Below, piece after piece: positions 44,699 through 54,608 of a stretch of 64,000 bases of DNA. The DNA comes from Propionibacteriaceae bacterium (lineage in GTDB: Bacteria; Actinomycetota; Actinomycetes; Propionibacteriales; Propionibacteriaceae). A program made the position numbers and the translations under genes. The notes beneath the pieces are model-generated. The model searched no databases, had not been told where the DNA came from, and saw nothing but the letters and a program-made list of their open reading frames with translations. The stretch is from the NCBI GenBank assembly GCA_031262485.1, contig JAISHO010000012.1, positions 124,001 through 188,000 on the forward strand, in the 5' to 3' direction. Positions within the stretch are counted from its first letter, which is position 1, and every line of letters begins with the position of its first letter.

Positions 44699-46015
44699 AT
44701 GGCATTCTCGATCACTCCCGCACCGTCCCTCTGGCATGACGTCATCACCGAGGCGCGCTGGTTCTCCTCCCACGGCGAGGACGCCCGCATCGCCCGGATC
44801 GACGCTGGGCCGTGGTATCGCGTCACCGACGAGGTGGCGGTGCGCTCCGAGTTCGCCACCGTCGTCGCCGGGGCGCACGAGGAACACGAGGCGATCTACC
44901 ACCTCATCGTCGGCTACCGACCCACGGGGCAGGCCGACCCCTCCGTCGTCATCGGCTGTGTCGAGGAGACGAGTGACGGCGTCACACAGACGTTCGACGT
45001 CGTCGACGCGACGAGTGATCCGCTGGCCCGCGACGCCCTCGTCGACGCCCTCGTCGATTCCACGACGCCGGGGCCGATGACATGGCTCTCCGCTCCCCCG
45101 CCGCCCGGGATCCCGGCCACGACGGCCGCCGGGTTCTCCTCCAACACCCTCCTCCTGCTCGGCGAGGAGATCCTCCTCAAAATAATCCGGCGTCTGCCCG
45201 GCGGGGCGGCGATCGAGGCGGAGATGCTCGGCGGTCTCAACGGATCCGCTCTGGCCCCCCGGCTGCTCGGCGTCTTCGCCTTGGAGACGGCCGAGGGCGA
45301 ATCGGAGCCGATCACCTTGGGGCTCGCCATCGAACGCTTGGCGAATCGGGGGGACGGCTGGGAACTGGCGGTGGCCGCGTGCCAAGCCGGACGATCCTTC
45401 GCCGCCGAAGCCCAAGAACTCGGCCAGACCCTGCGCCTGCTCCACGACCGTTTGGCCGACGTCTTCCCCACCGAACAGCGGCCCCGCCACGAGTTGACCG
45501 CGGCTCTCCACGCCCATGCCCTCGACGCCACCGCCGACATCGCCCCGCTCAGCGCCCATATCAGCGAGATCGACCGGGTGCTCGGGCCAGACGGAGACGC
45601 CGACACAAGCGTTGTCACCCAACGCGTCCACGGCGATTTCCACCTCGGTCAGGTTCTCGCCACCGACGATGGTTGGCGGGCGATCGATTTCGAGGGCGAA
45701 CCGCTCAAGACGCCGCAGGAGAGACGCCAGGCGGATTCCCCGCTGCGCGACGTCGCCGGCTTGCTCCGTTCCCTCGACTACGCCCGGGCCCATCATCCTG
45801 AGCCGGATTCCGAGGCGGCCCGTGCTTGGGGTGAAGAGGCCCGTGCCGCCGCGCTCGACGGCTACGGCCCGATCGACGATCCGGGGCTGCTGGCCGCCTA
45901 CGAGCTCGACAAGGCGTTATACGAGGTGGTCTACGAGTTGCACCACCGCCCCGATTGGGCGCCGATCCCCCTGCGGGCGGTCGCGACTATTCTGGCTGGC
46001 GCAGCGGAGAAGTGA
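44699..46015 (+). CDS. Maltokinase-like protein
   Basis: This 438-residue protein resembles actinobacterial maltokinase (Mak/Pep2), which phosphorylates maltose to maltose 1-phosphate for the GlgE glucan pathway. Key features are RVHGDFHLGQVL near 309, DFEGEPL and the RRQADSPLRDVAGLLRSLDYA block. No treS or glgE lies next to it, so the pathway is inferred. Start choice is uncertain: ATG at 44699 or 44678, neither with a good ribosome site. Its last 29 bases overlap the convergent DUF2344 gene. Confidence 0.75.
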   Translation: MAFSITPAPSLWHDVITEARWFSSHGEDARIARIDAGPWYRVTDEVAVRSEFATVVAGAHEEHEAIYHLIVGYRPTGQADPSVVIGCVEETSDGVTQTFDVVDATSDPLARDALVDALVDSTTPGPMTWLSAPPPPGIPATTAAGFSSNTLLLLGEEILLKIIRRLPGGAAIEAEMLGGLNGSALAPRLLGVFALETAEGESEPITLGLAIERLANRGDGWELAVAACQAGRSFAAEAQELGQTLRLLHDRLADVFPTEQRPRHELTAALHAHALDATADIAPLSAHISEIDRVLGPDGDADTSVVTQRVHGDFHLGQVLATDDGWRAIDFEGEPLKTPQERRQADSPLRDVAGLLRSLDYARAHHPEPDSEAARAWGEEARAAALDGYGPIDDPGLLAAYELDKALYEVVYELHHRPDWAPIPLRAVATILAGAAEK

Positions 46016-46703
46016 GCGTCCCCTCGGCGTCGAGGTGGCCATGGCCCGTCCGCTTAAGGAGGGGCGGGGAGGTCAGTGTGTGGCCGAGCAGCCCGGCGGC
46101 CGCGGCGACGACGTCGTCAGGGCGCACGAGCGGTTCCTCATGGCGCAGCGTCATCGCGCAGGTCCGATCGCCGGTCGTCGTGAGATTGAGGACGGCCGGG
46201 CGGGTGTCGAAGGTCCGTTCCCCGTTCTTCGTCAACCGGGTGGCGAGGGCCTCATCGGCGGCAAGATAGCGGTCAATCGACGCCGGGGCGACGATCGCGG
46301 CGTCGGCTTCCTCGACGACGGCTTCCCACCTCGAGCCGTCGAGGAACCGGGTGAGCGACGAGACGGCCGACTCCCCCGCTTCGAGGACGACGAAACCCTC
46401 GGGCAGGTGCGCGTTGAGAGCTTCGACGACGTCGGAGGGATCCCGTCGCTCGGACAGCCCGATCTCGACGAACTCGGCTTCAGACAGCGCCCCGGTCGGC
46501 GCCGGATTGGCGTAGGAGATCCGCGGATGAGGATGGAAACCGGACGAGAGCGCCAACGGGACTCCGGCCCGGCGCAAGGCCCGTTCGAAGACGCGGGCGA
46601 AGTCACGGTGCGACGTGAAGCGCATCCGGCCGCGTTTGGCGTAGCGCAAGACGAGCTTGAGCGCCGGAGGGGGCTGCTGGGGAGGCTGCTTCTGCCGTGC
46701 CAT
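45987..46703 (-). CDS. DUF2344 radical-SAM-associated protein
   Basis: This 238-residue protein (LRYAKRGRMRFTSHRDFARVFERALRRAG, ALSSGFHPHPRISYA) is the TIGR03936/DUF2344 partner of the TIGR03960 radical SAM protein. The start ATG shares its A with the stop TGA of that gene, so the two are made together; in some bacteria they are fused. The substrate is unknown. The 3' end overlaps the maltokinase gene tail to tail by 29 bp. Confidence 0.88.
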   Translation of the reverse strand: MARQKQPPQQPPPALKLVLRYAKRGRMRFTSHRDFARVFERALRRAGVPLALSSGFHPHPRISYANPAPTGALSEAEFVEIGLSERRDPSDVVEALNAHLPEGFVVLEAGESAVSSLTRFLDGSRWEAVVEEADAAIVAPASIDRYLAADEALATRLTKNGERTFDTRPAVLNLTTTGDRTCAMTLRHEEPLVRPDDVVAAAAGLLGHTLTSPPLLKRTGHGHLDAEGTLTSPLRQPE

Positions 46704-48703
46704 CAGGCCGCCTTCGTCAACGGCGTCAGGGGAATGAGGTGGCGCCCGGTCGGGCCGAGGTCGAGGGAGGTCTCCAGCATCGGACAAACCCCACAATCGG
46801 AGCACCCCTCCCAACGGCAATCGCCGACGGTGAGCTCAGATTGGGAATCCTGCCAGTCGTCCCACAGCCAATCCCGGTCGACGCCGACGTCGAGGTGGTC
46901 CCAGGGCAGGACTTCGTCGCGATCACGCTCCCGGGTGGTGAACCACCCGAGGCTGACGCCGAGCGGTTCGAGGACCTCGGCGGCGCAGCGGCTCCACCGC
47001 TCATAGGAGAAGTGCTCGCTCCACCCGTCGAAGATCCCGCCGTCGCGCCAGACCGCCTCGATGACGCGCCCGACTCGACGGTCGCCCCGGGCGATGAGTC
47101 CTTCGACGACGCCAGGCCAGCCATCCGAATAACGCACGGTGATGGCTCGGCTGTGACGGCGATCGGCCCGCACACGATCGCGCAACCCCTGGATGCGCCG
47201 GTGGACCGTCTCCGGATCGGCCTGGGCGGCCCACTGGAACGGGGTCTGCGGTTTGGGCACGAACCCCCCGATCGAGATCGTGCAGCGCGCCTCGCGCCCC
47301 CCGGTGATTCTCCGGCCGGCGTCGACGACACGGGCGGCGACATCGGCGATGGCGACGACGTCCTCGTCCGTCTCACCCGGCAACCCACACATGAAATAGA
47401 GCTTGATCTGGCGCCAACCGGCGGCGAAAGCGGCCTCGGCGGTGGCGATGAGATCGTCCTCGTCGACGTTCTTGTTGATGATCCGCCGCATCCGCTCCGA
47501 ACCTCCCTCAGGAGCGAAGGTCAGGCCGGTGCGCCGCCCATTACGGGCCAATTCCTCGGCCAAGTCGATGTTGAAGGCGTCGACCCGCGTCGAGGGCAAG
47601 GAGAGGGAGACGTTCGTGCCCTCGTAACGATCGGCCAACTCGCGGGTCAGCGGGGCGATCTCGGAATGATCCGCGCTCGAGAGCGAGAGCAGACCGACTT
47701 CTTCATAGCCCGTCGCCTCGAGACCGCAGGCGACCATCTGGCCGATGACGTCGATCGAGCGCTCCCGCACCGGACGGGTGATCATGCCGGCCTGGCAGAA
47801 CCGGCAGCCCCGGGTGCATCCGCGGAAGATCTCCGCCGAGTAACGCTCGTGGACCGTCTCCGCCACCGGCACGAGCGGGCGCTTCGGGTAAGGCCAGGCG
47901 TCGAGACGCTCGAGGAGGTATTTCTCCACCGTGGCCGGGGCGGCAGCATTGGTGGGACGGATCGCGGTGATCTGCCCGGCCCGTTCGTCTCCCGCCGGCG
48001 CGTAGTCGACGTCGTAGAACGCGGGGACGTAGAACTTCCCCGTCGCGGCCAGACGCTCGAGCACCGCCGTGCGTCCGCCCGCACGACCGGATTCGATCCA
48101 CTCGGCGACGATGGCGCTGAGGTCGAGGACGGCCTGCTCACCATCGCCGAGGACGGCGACATCGATGAAATCGGCCACCGGCTCCGGGTTGGTCGCGACG
48201 TGCCCGCCGACGACGACGAGAGGATCGCCGGCCCCACGATCGGCGGCGTGGAGGGGGATCCCGGCCAGATCGAGGGCTTCGAGGAGGTTCGTCACGCCCA
48301 ATTCGGTGGCCAGCGACACGCCGAGGACGTCGAAAGCAGCCACCGGCGCGTGGGATTCGAGGGTGAACTGTGGAATGCCGTGCCCGCGCATGAGGGCCGC
48401 GAGATCGGGCCAGACGGCGAAACTGCGCTCGGCGAGGACGTCGTCGCGTTCGTTGAGGACCTCGTAGAGGATGGCGAGCCCTTGGCTGGGCTGGCCGACC
48501 TCGTAGGCGTCGGGGTACATGAGGCACCAGTGGACGACGGCCTCGCCCCACGGCTTGACGACCGCGTTGATCTCCCCGCCGACGTATTGGACGGGCCGGG
48601 AGACGCGCATGAGGAGCGGTTCGAGACGGGGGAAGAGATCGGGCGGCGACGCCGCGAGAGTACCGCTGACGTTGCCTGGCTCACTAGGTGAAACAAGATT
48701 CAT
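46703..48703 (-). CDS. B12-binding-type radical SAM protein, TIGR03960 family
   Basis: This 666-residue protein has a cobalamin-binding-like N-terminal domain (VVGGHVATNPEPVADFIDVAVLGDGE) and a radical SAM core with the FeS cysteines in FRGCTRGCRFCQAG near 293-301. A cysteine-rich C-terminus (CRWEGCSDCGVCPML) could hold a second cluster. The family is conserved across actinobacteria near rne and rplU, suggesting an RNA or ribosome modification, but its reaction is not established. Confidence 0.88.
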   Translation of the reverse strand: MNLVSPSEPGNVSGTLAASPPDLFPRLEPLLMRVSRPVQYVGGEINAVVKPWGEAVVHWCLMYPDAYEVGQPSQGLAILYEVLNERDDVLAERSFAVWPDLAALMRGHGIPQFTLESHAPVAAFDVLGVSLATELGVTNLLEALDLAGIPLHAADRGAGDPLVVVGGHVATNPEPVADFIDVAVLGDGEQAVLDLSAIVAEWIESGRAGGRTAVLERLAATGKFYVPAFYDVDYAPAGDERAGQITAIRPTNAAAPATVEKYLLERLDAWPYPKRPLVPVAETVHERYSAEIFRGCTRGCRFCQAGMITRPVRERSIDVIGQMVACGLEATGYEEVGLLSLSSADHSEIAPLTRELADRYEGTNVSLSLPSTRVDAFNIDLAEELARNGRRTGLTFAPEGGSERMRRIINKNVDEDDLIATAEAAFAAGWRQIKLYFMCGLPGETDEDVVAIADVAARVVDAGRRITGGREARCTISIGGFVPKPQTPFQWAAQADPETVHRRIQGLRDRVRADRRHSRAITVRYSDGWPGVVEGLIARGDRRVGRVIEAVWRDGGIFDGWSEHFSYERWSRCAAEVLEPLGVSLGWFTTRERDRDEVLPWDHLDVGVDRDWLWDDWQDSQSELTVGDCRWEGCSDCGVCPMLETSLDLGPTGRHLIPLTPLTKAA

Positions 48704-48729
48704 AAGGGTTTGTTGATGCCTCTAAATTG

Positions 48730-48742
48730 GTGAGAATTTCAC
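48730..48742. promoter_or_regulatory. Possible operator between the radical SAM gene and dhaK
   Basis: GTGAGAATTTCAC is an imperfect palindrome in the 86-bp divergent gap. It may control dhaKLM; no regulator is adjacent. Confidence 0.3.
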
Positions 48743-48789
48743 GATGATCACCCCTAGGCTACCGGAGCGATTCGTGACAGACTCGGCTC

Positions 48790-49788
48790 ATGAAGAAACT
48801 CATCAATGACGCCAGCGCCGTTGTCACCGACTTCCTCGCTGGCTTTGCCGCCGCCCATGACGATCTCGTCCAGGTCGACCACGAGAACCGTGTCGTCTAC
48901 CGCTTGGGCGGAGCGAAAGAGGGCAAGGTGGGCCTCGTCTCCGGAGGGGGATCCGGGCACGAGCCGCTCCACGGCGGTTTCGTCGGTTTCGGCATGCTCG
49001 ACGCCGCTTGCTGCGGCGAAGTCTTCACTTCGCCAGTGCCGGATCAGGTGTTCGCCGCCACCCAAGAGGTCGATTCGGGGGCTGGGGTCCTCCACATCGT
49101 CAAGAACTACACCGGCGACATCATGAATTTCGAGATGGCCGCTGAGATGGCCGCCGCCGAGGGGATCACCGTCGAGGCGGTCGTCGTCAATGACGACGTC
49201 GCCGTGCAGGATTCGCTCTACACCGCCGGTCGCCGCGGGGTCGGTCTGACGGTCCTCCTCGAGAAGATCGTCGGCGCCGCCGCCGAGGACGGCATGCACC
49301 TGCTGGCCCTCAAGGAACTCGCCGAGCGCGTCATCGCCAATGGCCGTTCCATGGGGATGGCGCTCACGAGCGTCACCGTCCCGGCCGCCGGCAAGCCGAC
49401 CTTCGAGTTGGCCGACGACGAGATCGAGCTGGGCATCGGCATCCACGGCGAGCCCGGCCGTGAACGTCGCAAGATCACGACGGCGGCGGAGACGGCCGAG
49501 CTCATGCTCAAGCCGATCCTCGACGACATCGACTATCGCGGCTCCGAAGTCATCGCCTTCGTCAACGGCATGGGCGGCACCCCGCTCATGGAGTTGTATG
49601 TCATGTACAATGAGGTCCGTCGCGTCCTCGAGGCCAACGGTGTGCGGATCGTGCGCGATCTCGTCGGCAACTACATCACCAGCTTGGAGATGGCCGGCTG
49701 CTCGATCACCCTGCTCAAGGCCGACGAGGAGATGATCAAGTACTGGGACGCCCCGGTCGTCACCCCTGGCCTGCGCAAGGGGCAGTGA
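48790..49788 (+). CDS. dhaK: PEP-dependent dihydroxyacetone kinase, DhaK subunit
   Basis: This 332-residue subunit binds dihydroxyacetone covalently through a histidine (H219 in GIHGEPG) and has the substrate loop SGGGSGHEPLHGGFVG at 51-66. With DhaL and DhaM it phosphorylates dihydroxyacetone using phosphoenolpyruvate passed through the PTS. It begins the dhaKLM operon; dhaL starts within three bases of its stop. Confidence 0.97.
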   Translation: MKKLINDASAVVTDFLAGFAAAHDDLVQVDHENRVVYRLGGAKEGKVGLVSGGGSGHEPLHGGFVGFGMLDAACCGEVFTSPVPDQVFAATQEVDSGAGVLHIVKNYTGDIMNFEMAAEMAAAEGITVEAVVVNDDVAVQDSLYTAGRRGVGLTVLLEKIVGAAAEDGMHLLALKELAERVIANGRSMGMALTSVTVPAAGKPTFELADDEIELGIGIHGEPGRERRKITTAAETAELMLKPILDDIDYRGSEVIAFVNGMGGTPLMELYVMYNEVRRVLEANGVRIVRDLVGNYITSLEMAGCSITLLKADEEMIKYWDAPVVTPGLRKGQ

Positions 49789-49790
49789 CG

Positions 49791-50405
49791 ATGGCGCTCG
49801 ACTTGACGGCCGTCAACCAATGGATGTCCGCCTTCGCGGCGGATGTCCATGAGAATGCCGACCTGTTGACTGATCTGGACCGCCAGATCGGCGACGCCGA
49901 CCACGGTTCCAACATGGATCGTGGCATGGCCGCCGTCGTCGCGCTCGATCCGGGAAGTTTCGACAGCCCGGCCGCCTACCTCAAGAAGGCGGGCATGACG
50001 CTCGTCTCGACGGTCGGCGGGGCCTCCGGGCCGCTCTATGGCACCTTCCTGCTCCGCGTGGCAGGCGGGTGGCCCTCCGACGGAGACGCCGCCGGGCTGG
50101 GTTCCGCCTTACGGGCGGGCCTCGACGGCCTCCTCCAACGGGGCCGGGCCGCCGTCGGAGACAAGACGATGATCGACGCCTTGTCTCCAGCGCTCGACGC
50201 CTACGACGCCCACGCCGGAGAAGGGATCGGCCCCGCCTTGACGGCCGCAGCCGAAGCCTGCGCCGCCGGGCGTGACGCGACGATCCCGCTCGTGGCCAAG
50301 AAAGGCCGGGCCTCGTATCTCGGTGAGCGCAGCGCCGGTCACCAGGATCCGGGGGCCACCAGCATGACGATGCTCATCGAAGCGGCCGCTCGCACCCTCT
50401 CCTGA
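49791..50405 (+). CDS. dhaL: Dihydroxyacetone kinase, ADP-binding DhaL subunit
   Basis: This 204-residue subunit holds the nucleotide: IGDADHGSNMDRG at 33-45 supplies the magnesium-binding aspartates. ADP stays bound and is recharged by DhaM. I use the ATG at 49791; a GTG at 49785 would overlap the dhaK stop (GTGA) and is also possible. The C-terminus has the usual HQDPGATSM loop. Confidence 0.95.
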   Translation: MALDLTAVNQWMSAFAADVHENADLLTDLDRQIGDADHGSNMDRGMAAVVALDPGSFDSPAAYLKKAGMTLVSTVGGASGPLYGTFLLRVAGGWPSDGDAAGLGSALRAGLDGLLQRGRAAVGDKTMIDALSPALDAYDAHAGEGIGPALTAAAEACAAGRDATIPLVAKKGRASYLGERSAGHQDPGATSMTMLIEAAARTLS

Positions 50406-50611
50406 CCCATCAGGGCTTTGGTGGTGGGGAGCCGGGAGGACCTGGACCATTCTCGCGCCAGGGACACAGGCTCGCCCGGTTCCACACCACCAGGGGATTC
50501 ACCTGAGCGTCAACGGTGGAGGACACTCATCGCTCACGACAGTGATCGCCGGCAGAGGTTGTCGCCTTGCCCGAATCCGTCGCTCGCCCGTCATTGAAAG
50601 AAAGTGAACTT

Positions 50612-51397
50612 ATGATCGGAATTGTCGTCGTCTCTCACAGCATGCCGCTCGCCGAGGCCGCCGTGGCCTTGGCCGAACCGATGGCCGCCGCCGGAGTGAC
50701 ACCGCCCATCGCTGTCGCCGCCGGAGTCGACGGCGGATTCGGCACCGACGCCACCGCCATCTCCGAAGCCATCAGCCTCACCGCCGAGGTCACCGACGGA
50801 GTGCTCATCCTCGTCGATTTGGGCAGTGCCATCCTCTCGAGCGAGATGGCCCTCGAACTCGTCGATCCCGATCTCGCCGCCCGCACCAGGATCAGCCCCG
50901 CTCCCCTCGTCGAAGGGCTCGTCGCCGCCGTCGTCACGGCCTCGACCGGAGCCGACCTCGCCACCTGCGCGGCCGAGGCCGAAGGCGCCCTTTCGGCCAA
51001 ACGGAGCCAACTCGGCCTCGATGACGACCCTGTCACCTCGACCGCCCCGGAAACGACCGCACCGCAGGATTCCGCCGCCACCGCTGACAGCGCGGACGCC
51101 GCCGCCTCAGGCGATCTCAGCTTCGACGTCGTCATCGCCGACCCCCACGGGCTCCACGCCCGCCCGGCCGGAGCGCTCGTCTCGAGTTTGGGCGGTCTCA
51201 ACGCCACCGTCACTCTGACGAACACGACGACGGGCAAGGGACCTGTCTCAGCGGCCAGTTTGTTGACGGTGATGACCCTCGGTGTCAAACAAGGCGACAC
51301 GCTCCACGCCGACATCACCGGCCCCGAGGCGGCCACCGCCCTCGAACGTCTCGAAAGCTTCGCCAGCGCCGACGCCGCAGCCGGCCAAGCGGGGTGA
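50612..51397 (+). CDS. dhaM: Dihydroxyacetone kinase phosphodonor DhaM (EIIA-HPr fusion)
   Basis: This 261-residue protein joins a DhaM EIIA domain (phospho-site H9 in VVVSHS) to an HPr-like domain (H182 in GLHARPAG) through a Ser/Ala/Thr linker. It passes phosphate from the PTS to DhaL. Unlike the E. coli protein there is no enzyme I segment, so a separate enzyme I is needed. The ATG at 50612 is preferred; it follows dhaL by 206 bp, the one loose join in this operon. Confidence 0.93.
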   Translation: MIGIVVVSHSMPLAEAAVALAEPMAAAGVTPPIAVAAGVDGGFGTDATAISEAISLTAEVTDGVLILVDLGSAILSSEMALELVDPDLAARTRISPAPLVEGLVAAVVTASTGADLATCAAEAEGALSAKRSQLGLDDDPVTSTAPETTAPQDSAATADSADAAASGDLSFDVVIADPHGLHARPAGALVSSLGGLNATVTLTNTTTGKGPVSAASLLTVMTLGVKQGDTLHADITGPEAATALERLESFASADAAAGQAG

Positions 51398-51481
51398 CGG
51401 AGGGAGAACCAGCGCCGACAGTGACCTGGCGGGTTGCCCTGCCGGGCGCCGCAACGACGACCTGTTAGGCCCGACAGACCA

Positions 51482-52840
51482 TTAGATCTCCTCGTCGCGT
51501 CGACGGAGGAGAAGATCGCGCGCCTGACCGGCCAGGATGACCGAACCGGCGACGAGGATACCCGCGCCGATCCCCGCCAGATCGGCCGTCATGATGGCTC
51601 GGTCGATCGCGTCGGCGACGTGGGGGACGACGACGACGCGCTCCGGGCCAAAGATCTCGCGGGCGAGGTCGCCCAACTCCTCGGCCGGACGGGCTCGGGG
51701 GGTGTCGAGCGTCGTGACGATGAGGGTCGCGACATCCGGTTCGAGCAATTCAAGAGAACCGCGAGCGTCCTTGTCGGCCATCATGGCCCACACGGCGATG
51801 AGCGGCGAGAAAGAATACGCTTCGCGGATCGTCGCCACAGTCGAGGCGACCGCCGCCGGATTGTGCGCGGTGTCGATGACGACGGGCGGCCCGGAATGGA
51901 CCAACTCGCTGCGGGCCGGGGCGACGACCGCGTCGAAACCGTCCTGGACGACAGCCGGATCGAGCCCCCGACCCCCGTTGAAGGCTTCGACCGCGGCGAC
52001 AGCGAGAACCGCGTTGTGCGCCATGGAGGCGCCGTGGAGAGGGAGGTGGAGATCGCCGATCGGGCCGCCTCCGGCCGTCTCGAGGCGGATGACCTGCCCG
52101 CCGACGGCGATCTGGCGATCCAGCAAGGCGAAATCGACTCCCTCGACCGTCACCTGGGCGCCGGCTTCGACGGCCCGGGCGACGAGCACCGCGGCGGCCT
52201 CCTGCTCCTGGCCGGCCAACACCGCCCGCCCCCCCGGCTTGATGATGCCGGCCTTCTCCTGGGCGATCGCCGTCAGGGTGTCGCCCAGCAGATGGGTGTG
52301 GTCGAGACTGATCGGGGTGACGACGGAGACCGCGCCATCGGCCACATTGGTGGCGTCCCAGGCGCCACCCAAACCGACCTCGACGATCATGACATCGACC
52401 GGCGCGTCGGCGAACGCGGCATAGGCCATCGCCGTCAGATATTCGAAGAAGGTGACCTTGACCCCGTCGATGAGCCGTTCGTCGATGAGCGCGACGAGAG
52501 GGGCGATCTCCTCGGCCAGATCGTCGAACCGTTCGGCCGAGATCGGCTCTCCGTCGATGGCGATGCGCTCGCGGACATCGACGAGGTGGGGCGAGGAGTA
52601 GCGGCCGGTGCGCAACCCTTGGGCCCGCAGAAGGGCGTCGATGACGATCGCCGTCGAGCCCTTGCCGTTCGTCCCCGTGATATGGACGACGGGGGCCGAG
52701 CGCTGGGGCTCGCCGAGCAATTCCATGAGCGGGGCGATCCGGCCCAGGCTCGGAGCGACCCGATGTTCCGGCCAGCGCGCGAGCAGGCTGGCCAACACCT
52801 GAGCATGACGAGTGGAGGAGGAGGCGGTCGGATCGGTCAT
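51482..52840 (-). CDS. folC: Folylpolyglutamate / dihydrofolate synthase
   Basis: This 452-residue Mur-ligase-like enzyme adds glutamate to folates. The P-loop GTNGKGS is at 56-62, with FFEYLTAMAYAAFADA and VIDTAHNPAA as further family motifs. It normally sits beside valS in actinobacteria, but here a MauE/DsbA/MinD-like group lies between them. It diverges from the MauE gene. Confidence 0.95.
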   Translation of the reverse strand: MTDPTASSSTRHAQVLASLLARWPEHRVAPSLGRIAPLMELLGEPQRSAPVVHITGTNGKGSTAIVIDALLRAQGLRTGRYSSPHLVDVRERIAIDGEPISAERFDDLAEEIAPLVALIDERLIDGVKVTFFEYLTAMAYAAFADAPVDVMIVEVGLGGAWDATNVADGAVSVVTPISLDHTHLLGDTLTAIAQEKAGIIKPGGRAVLAGQEQEAAAVLVARAVEAGAQVTVEGVDFALLDRQIAVGGQVIRLETAGGGPIGDLHLPLHGASMAHNAVLAVAAVEAFNGGRGLDPAVVQDGFDAVVAPARSELVHSGPPVVIDTAHNPAAVASTVATIREAYSFSPLIAVWAMMADKDARGSLELLEPDVATLIVTTLDTPRARPAEELGDLAREIFGPERVVVVPHVADAIDRAIMTADLAGIGAGILVAGSVILAGQARDLLLRRRDEEI

Positions 52841-52983
52841 CGCCTCAGTCTAGAAGACGGCCCGGCTTCGACTAGGAAGCGTCTACGAGTCCGTTCGGAT
52901 CAGCGGCGGGAGACGACGGGGCGGCGGCACACAGCCCCGTTCCACGCCCTCGACACGCCCGGGAAAGCAGGTTTTAGACGGGG

Positions 52984-53553
52984 GTGAGTACGATGGACGA
53001 CATGTCTTCCACGGCGACACCCACGAAGCCCGGCCCGGCCCGGCTCCTCGGATATGTCATCGAGCATTGGCAGGAGGCGGTCGGGCTCGTCGCCCGTCTC
53101 GTCCTCGGCATCACGCTCCTCGTCGCCGGTCTTCTCAAAATCGGCAACCTTGAGTCGATGGTGCTCGCCGTCGACGCCTACGACGTCGTCCCCTATTCCC
53201 TGGCCCGTGTCATCGGCTATGTCCTGCCGCCGGCCGAAGTCATCGTCGGGGCGCTGCTCATCGTCGGTCTCTTCACCCGGTTATCCGGGCTGGCCGGCGC
53301 GCTCATGATGTTCGTCTTCATCCTCGGCATCTCCCAAGCCTGGGCCCGTGGGCTGTCGATCGACTGCGGCTGCTTCGGCGGCGGCGGACCGATCTCCCCA
53401 GAGGAAGCCGTGGCGCAATACCCCTGGGAGATCCTGCGCGACACCGCCTTGTTGGCCTGCGGCGCCTGGCTGACGATCAACCCGAAGACGCTTCTCAGCG
53501 TCGACTCCTGGCTTTTCAAACCGATTTCCCCCGACCCTGACCAGCGCGACTGA
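52984..53553 (+). CDS. MauE/DoxX-family redox membrane protein
   Basis: This 189-residue protein has four membrane helices and the paired cysteines CGCF (128 and 130) of MauE-type proteins, which supply electrons or oxidising power to exported thiol proteins. It is 27 bp before a DsbA-like gene, so the two likely form one redox unit. The start may instead be the in-frame ATG at 52993 or 53002. Confidence 0.85.
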   Translation: MSTMDDMSSTATPTKPGPARLLGYVIEHWQEAVGLVARLVLGITLLVAGLLKIGNLESMVLAVDAYDVVPYSLARVIGYVLPPAEVIVGALLIVGLFTRLSGLAGALMMFVFILGISQAWARGLSIDCGCFGGGGPISPEEAVAQYPWEILRDTALLACGAWLTINPKTLLSVDSWLFKPISPDPDQRD

Positions 53554-53580
53554 TCTAGCGCCCCCGAGGAGAATGTGATC

Positions 53581-54300
53581 ATGGCAAACACCCCTTCAGA
53601 CTCCAACCCGAGCCAGTTCAAGCGGAAGCGCTCCTCGATCGTCCTGCTCGGCATCATCATCGCGGGCCTCGTCTTGGCCGGAGCCATCACGATGCTGCTT
53701 CAACGGGGCGGGCCCGAGGTCACCCCCGATCCGCCGAACGCCAACGCCGACCACTCCGGCATCGTCGTCAACCCCGAGGCCACGACCCAGCACTCCCTCG
53801 TCATCTATCTCGACTATCAATGCCCTTGGTGCGCCCGGTTCGACATCGCCTTCCGCGACATCATCAATCAAGCCGCCGACGATGGCGTCGTCAAGGTCGA
53901 ATATCGCGCCATGACCTTCCTTGACAGCATGCTCGGCAATGACTCCTCCGTCAGAGGCGCGGTCGCCGCCGCCTGTGCCGACGAGGTCGGCGTCTACCGC
54001 GAGGTGCACGAGGAGATCCTCAACCGGCAGCCGGCCCAGGAGGGCGACGGCTTCACCGACGACCAATTGCGGGAGATCATCCCCTCCGCGGTCGGTTTGT
54101 CCGGCGGCGATCTGACCGCCTACCAGCGTTGCTTCGACACCCAGGCGACGATCGGTTTCGTCCAGGGGACGAACACGAAGGCGGGGCAGGCCGGGATCAA
54201 CTCGACACCGACGTATCTCCTCGATGGGGTTCAAATCAACAACCAAATCGACTATCAGAACCCCGCCACTCTCCAAGCCCTCTTCGACACTCTCGGCTGA
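53581..54300 (+). CDS. Membrane-anchored DsbA-like thioredoxin-fold protein (first)
   Basis: This 239-residue protein has one N-terminal membrane helix (residues 20-40) and an exported DsbA-type domain with CPWC at 81-84 and the cis-proline in NSTPTYLLDG. It should form or reshuffle disulfides in secreted proteins. GAGGAG precedes the ATG at 53581. It is paired with the MauE-like gene upstream. Confidence 0.9.
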   Translation: MANTPSDSNPSQFKRKRSSIVLLGIIIAGLVLAGAITMLLQRGGPEVTPDPPNANADHSGIVVNPEATTQHSLVIYLDYQCPWCARFDIAFRDIINQAADDGVVKVEYRAMTFLDSMLGNDSSVRGAVAAACADEVGVYREVHEEILNRQPAQEGDGFTDDQLREIIPSAVGLSGGDLTAYQRCFDTQATIGFVQGTNTKAGQAGINSTPTYLLDGVQINNQIDYQNPATLQALFDTLG

Positions 54301-54608
54301 TATCACGTGGGTGGTATCACGTCGTCGTAGGCAATAGTGCCTTTCTCTTTCATGATACGGACGCTCCGAGAAGAGAGAATCACCTAGCCACAGGCTAGAT
54401 TCCAGCGACCGATTTTCCATCATCCATTGAATCCCCTATATTTAGAGGGATAAATTCTGTTCCCTGGAGAGCGGGAACAGGAAAATGTTTTAATCCGGTC
54501 GCCCCGGCCTGGTAGGCGCGTTCTGTGGAGTTCCAGGGCGCGATCCCCCCTTCGATCCGGGTGTGGTATGCGCTCCGTGGCGTGTGCCCGCAGAGGTGTG
54601 GAGTGTGT
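54301..54608. other. 308-bp AT-richer intergenic region before the MinD-like gene
   Basis: No gene is seen. Two hairpins are present: CTAGCC/GGCTAG at 54384-54398 and CTGTTCCC/GGGAACAG at 54457-54480. The first may end the DsbA transcript; the second may be a terminator or an operator for the MinD-like gene. Confidence 0.4.
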
